DNA of 64,000 bases from NCBI GenBank assembly GCA_964454025.1, contig CAYVRP010000026.1, forward strand, positions 1-64,000. The letters are read 5' to 3'. Numbering within the stretch: position 1 is the first letter of the stretch; the number at the start of each line of letters is the position of its first letter. The translations under genes were made by a program, and so were the position numbers. The notes under the pieces are model-generated. The model worked only from the letters and a program-made list of their open reading frames with translations. It was not told the DNA's origin and ran no database searches. Below, one piece after another: positions 61,586 to 64,000 of this stretch. Origin of the DNA: JAFGBI01 sp964454025. Lineage in GTDB: Bacteria > Myxococcota_A > Polyangia > Polyangiales > Polyangiaceae.

Positions 61586-62671
61586 ATGGCCAGAGCCCTC
61601 AACTTCAACCCTGGACCCGCGGCGCTGCCTCTCGAGGCGCTCGAGCGCGCGGCGCGCGAATTCGTCGAGTACGCCGGCACTGGTATGAGCATCATGGAGC
61701 ACAGCCATCGCGGCAAGGCGTACGAGGCGGTGCACAACGAGGCGATCGCGCTCGTGCGGGAGTTGCTCGGTGTCGGAGACGACTTCCACGTGCTGCTGCT
61801 CCAGGGCGGTGCGACCGGGCAGTTCGCGATGGTCCCCATGAACCTGCTCCACCCCGGCAAGAGCGCCGACTACACGCTGACCGGGTCCTGGGCCAAGGGC
61901 GCTTTCAAGCATGCCAAGGCGGTGGGCACGGTGCGGGCGGCCGCCAACGTCGAGGTCGACGGCAAGTTCCTGCGCATGCCGCGGCAGGACGAGCTCTCGC
62001 TCGACCCGGCCGCGACCTACGTGCACATCACGAGCAACGAGACGATCGCGGGCACCCAGTGGCATGAGTTTCCCGACACGGCCCAGGTGCCGCTCGTGGC
62101 CGACATGTCGAGCGACATCATGTGGCGCCCGATAGACCTCCGCCGGTTCGGTGTCATCTACGCCGGCGCGCAGAAGAACCTCGGCCCTGCGGGCGTCACC
62201 CTCGTCATCGTCCGCAAGGATCTGGTCGAGGCCGGGCGCACGGACATCCCGCCGATCTACCAGTACCGCACCCACGCCGAGGCCAACTCGCTCAGCAACA
62301 CGCCGCCGACGTTCGCCATCTACATGCTGCGCAACGTGCTCGCCTGGCTCAAGCAGGAGGGGGGCTTGGCGGCGGCGGAGCGGCGGAACCGCGAGAAGGC
62401 GGCGCTGCTCTACGCGGCCATCGACGCGCGTCCCGACCTGTACCGCTGCCCGGTCGACCCGGCGTCGCGGTCGGTGATGAACGTCGTCTTCACCCTGCCG
62501 ACCCCGGAGCTCGAGGCCGAGTTCCTCGAGGGCGCGAAGCAGCGCAACATGGTCGGGCTCAAGGGACACCGGTCGGTCGGTGGCATGCGCGCGTCGATCT
62601 ACAACGCGGTGCCCTTGGAGTGGGTGCGCGCGCTGTGCGAGTTCATGGCCGAATTCCACAAGGGGGCATGA
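61586..62671 (+). CDS. serC: Phosphoserine aminotransferase
   Basis: Transaminates 3-phosphohydroxypyruvate in serine synthesis. The 361-aa PLP enzyme starts NFNPGPAALPLEALERA and has SIMEHSHRGK, LLLQGGATGQFAMVPMNLL, SNETIAGTQW and the lysine motif YAGAQKNLGPAGVTLV (PLP Lys197). A GGAGG site (61578-61582) sits 3 nt before ATG 61586. The stop overlaps serA, so the pair is coupled. Confidence 0.97.
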   Translation: MARALNFNPGPAALPLEALERAAREFVEYAGTGMSIMEHSHRGKAYEAVHNEAIALVRELLGVGDDFHVLLLQGGATGQFAMVPMNLLHPGKSADYTLTGSWAKGAFKHAKAVGTVRAAANVEVDGKFLRMPRQDELSLDPAATYVHITSNETIAGTQWHEFPDTAQVPLVADMSSDIMWRPIDLRRFGVIYAGAQKNLGPAGVTLVIVRKDLVEAGRTDIPPIYQYRTHAEANSLSNTPPTFAIYMLRNVLAWLKQEGGLAAAERRNREKAALLYAAIDARPDLYRCPVDPASRSVMNVVFTLPTPELEAEFLEGAKQRNMVGLKGHRSVGGMRASIYNAVPLEWVRALCEFMAEFHKGA

Positions 62672-64000
62672 TGGCCAGGGTCCTCGTCAGCGATTCGCTC
62701 AGCAAGGAAGGGCTCGAGGTCCTCGCCAAGGCGGAGGGCATCGAGCACGATTACAAGCCCGGCCTCAGCGAGGACGACCTCGTCGCCGCCATCCCGGGCT
62801 ACGATGGGCTGATCATCCGCAGCGGATCCAAGGTCACGGCCCGCGTGATCGCCGCGGCCGACCGCCTGCGCGTGATCGGGCGCGCGGGCATCGGCGTGGA
62901 CAACGTCGACAAGGAGGCGGCGAGTCGGCGCGGGATCATCGTCATGAACACGCCGACGGGCAACGCGGTGACCACCGCGGAGCACGCGCTGAGCCTCCTG
63001 TTCGCCGTCGCGCGCAAGATCGGCATGGCCGACGCGACCATGAAGCAGGGGATCTGGGAGAAGAAGAAGCTACAGGGTCGCGAGCTCACCGGCAAGACGC
63101 TGGGCGTCGTGGGGCTCGGCAACATCGGCCGCATCGTGGCCGATCGAGCCCTGGGGTTGAAGATGAAGGTGATCGGCTACGATCCCGTGGTTACACCCGA
63201 GCGGGCCGCCGAGCTCGGGGTCGCGCTGGTCACGCTCGAGGAGCTCCTGTCGTCCGCCGACGCCATCACGTTCCACACCCCGCTCACCCCGGAAACCAAG
63301 GGCCTGGTGAACGACACCAACATCGCCCGGATGAAGAAGGGGGTCATCATCATCAACGCCGCGCGGGGTGCCATCGTGGACGAGGACGCGCTCGTGCGCG
63401 GCCTCAACTCGGGCCAGGTCGGCGGCGCCGGCATCGACGTCTTCAACCAGGAGCCGTGCGGGCTGACGGAGCTGGTGAAGCACCCGAACGTGGTCGCCAC
63501 GCCGCACCTCGGCGCCTCGACCGACGAGGCACAGACGCGCGTGGCGGTGGAGATCGCCGAGCAGGTGGTCGCGTACCTCACCAGCGGCACCATCACCAAC
63601 TCGGTCAACGTCCCCAGCGTCTCCCGGGAAATGGCGCCCATCCTCGGGCCCTACGCTGTCCTCGCGTCACGGCTCGGCCAGTTCCTCGGTCAGGTCGAGA
63701 AGGTGGCCCCGCGGCAGATCACCGTGGAGTGCATCGGTGACGTCGCCCACCTCACCGTGGCGCCGATCGTCAACGCGGCGCTCGCCGGACTGCTCGGCCG
63801 GTTCTTCGAGGAGCCGGTCAACGGCGTGAACGCCCCGGTCCTGGCGCGCGATCGCGGCATCGAAGTGCGGGAGCTCAAGGGTGAGGCGCATGCCAAGTAC
63901 ACGACGCTCGTTCGGGTCACCCTCATCGGCGAGGGGGGGTCGGAGGTGAGCGTCGCGGGGACGCTCGCCGCGGATCGGACGCCACGCCTGGTCCGGTGGG
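62671..64000 (+). CDS. serA: D-3-phosphoglycerate dehydrogenase, 3' end outside window
   Basis: First enzyme of serine synthesis. The visible 443 residues contain LIIRSGSKVTARVI, GRAGIGVDNVD, a Rossmann motif TLGVVGLGNIGRIVADRALG, INAARGAIVDEDAL (catalytic Arg region), TPHLGASTDEAQ (catalytic His) and, from about residue 310, an intervening domain leading to ACT. Length reached so far fits the long type with a C-terminal ACT domain, which would lie outside. ATG 62671 overlaps the serC stop; ATG 62668 in the same frame is equally possible. Confidence 0.96.
   Translation, partial: MARVLVSDSLSKEGLEVLAKAEGIEHDYKPGLSEDDLVAAIPGYDGLIIRSGSKVTARVIAAADRLRVIGRAGIGVDNVDKEAASRRGIIVMNTPTGNAVTTAEHALSLLFAVARKIGMADATMKQGIWEKKKLQGRELTGKTLGVVGLGNIGRIVADRALGLKMKVIGYDPVVTPERAAELGVALVTLEELLSSADAITFHTPLTPETKGLVNDTNIARMKKGVIIINAARGAIVDEDALVRGLNSGQVGGAGIDVFNQEPCGLTELVKHPNVVATPHLGASTDEAQTRVAVEIAEQVVAYLTSGTITNSVNVPSVSREMAPILGPYAVLASRLGQFLGQVEKVAPRQITVECIGDVAHLTVAPIVNAALAGLLGRFFEEPVNGVNAPVLARDRGIEVRELKGEAHAKYTTLVRVTLIGEGGSEVSVAGTLAADRTPRLVRW

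Overview
This is a window of very GC-rich (about 70% by eye), densely coded bacterial chromosome, almost certainly from the Myxococcota. Four features point there: a secreted matrixin protease with a MYXO-CTERM-like tail (733-1641), a Ser/Thr kinase with the HRDVSPQN catalytic loop (36631-38145), a DUF4388-like protein fused to a J domain (47826-48563), and many lipoproteins and TPR proteins next to housekeeping genes. A run of 100 Ns at 4560-4659 shows that this is a draft scaffold. I see no rRNA, tRNA, CRISPR array, prophage, transposase or plasmid function. Apart from an orphan AbiEii-like gene, nothing looks recently acquired.

Layout. 1-9.9 kb: accessory and envelope genes (phosphodiester-glycosidase-like protein, matrixin, hemerythrin, a barrel/PepSY/DUF4920 group, alkaline phosphatase broken by the gap, orn, AbiEii-like nucleotidyltransferase, a Ser/Thr kinase, a degenerate receiver). 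10-16.9 kb: FAD oxidoreductase, membrane metallophosphoesterase, homodimeric pyruvate dehydrogenase aceE and mutY. 16.9-20.3 kb: two unassigned lipoproteins and a TPR-like protein. 20.35-27.3 kb: an incomplete complex I operon, nuoABCDGHI, with an abnormal NuoH and a short NuoG. 27.4-35.1 kb: gatB, mtnA, lipA, a TerB-like gene and a second, E1-alpha/E1-beta/E2 type 2-oxoacid dehydrogenase. 35.5-38.1 kb: a PEGA-like secreted protein and a membrane Ser/Thr kinase.

38.4-44.9 kb is a conserved core: prs, rplY, pth, rpsF, rpsR, rplI, dnaB, then obgE on the other strand. 44.9-49.2 kb: a diacylglycerol-kinase-like protein, a TMTC-like multispanning TPR protein, the DUF4388-J protein and a HAD phosphatase. 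49.6-54.3 kb: hisZ, purA and two overlapping TPR genes. 54.3-57.2 kb: a PH-domain membrane protein and two coupled envelope genes (OmpA-like lipoprotein and DUF4398-like). 57.4-64 kb: dCMP deaminase, ddl, PilZ protein, purD, a weak ORF, serC and serA, which runs off the right end.

How the genes work together. lipA makes the lipoyl group that the E2 encoded 3 kb downstream carries on Lys44, so lipA through the E2 gene reads as one 2-oxoacid oxidation unit. prs, purA, purD and hisZ share nucleotide and histidine supply. serC and serA are two of the three steps of serine synthesis. The most unusual items are the NuoH with a multi-helix insertion inside its quinone-site loop, the truncated NuoG in a cluster without nuoE and nuoF, and a purD start region that looks like three clustered T-to-G miscalls.
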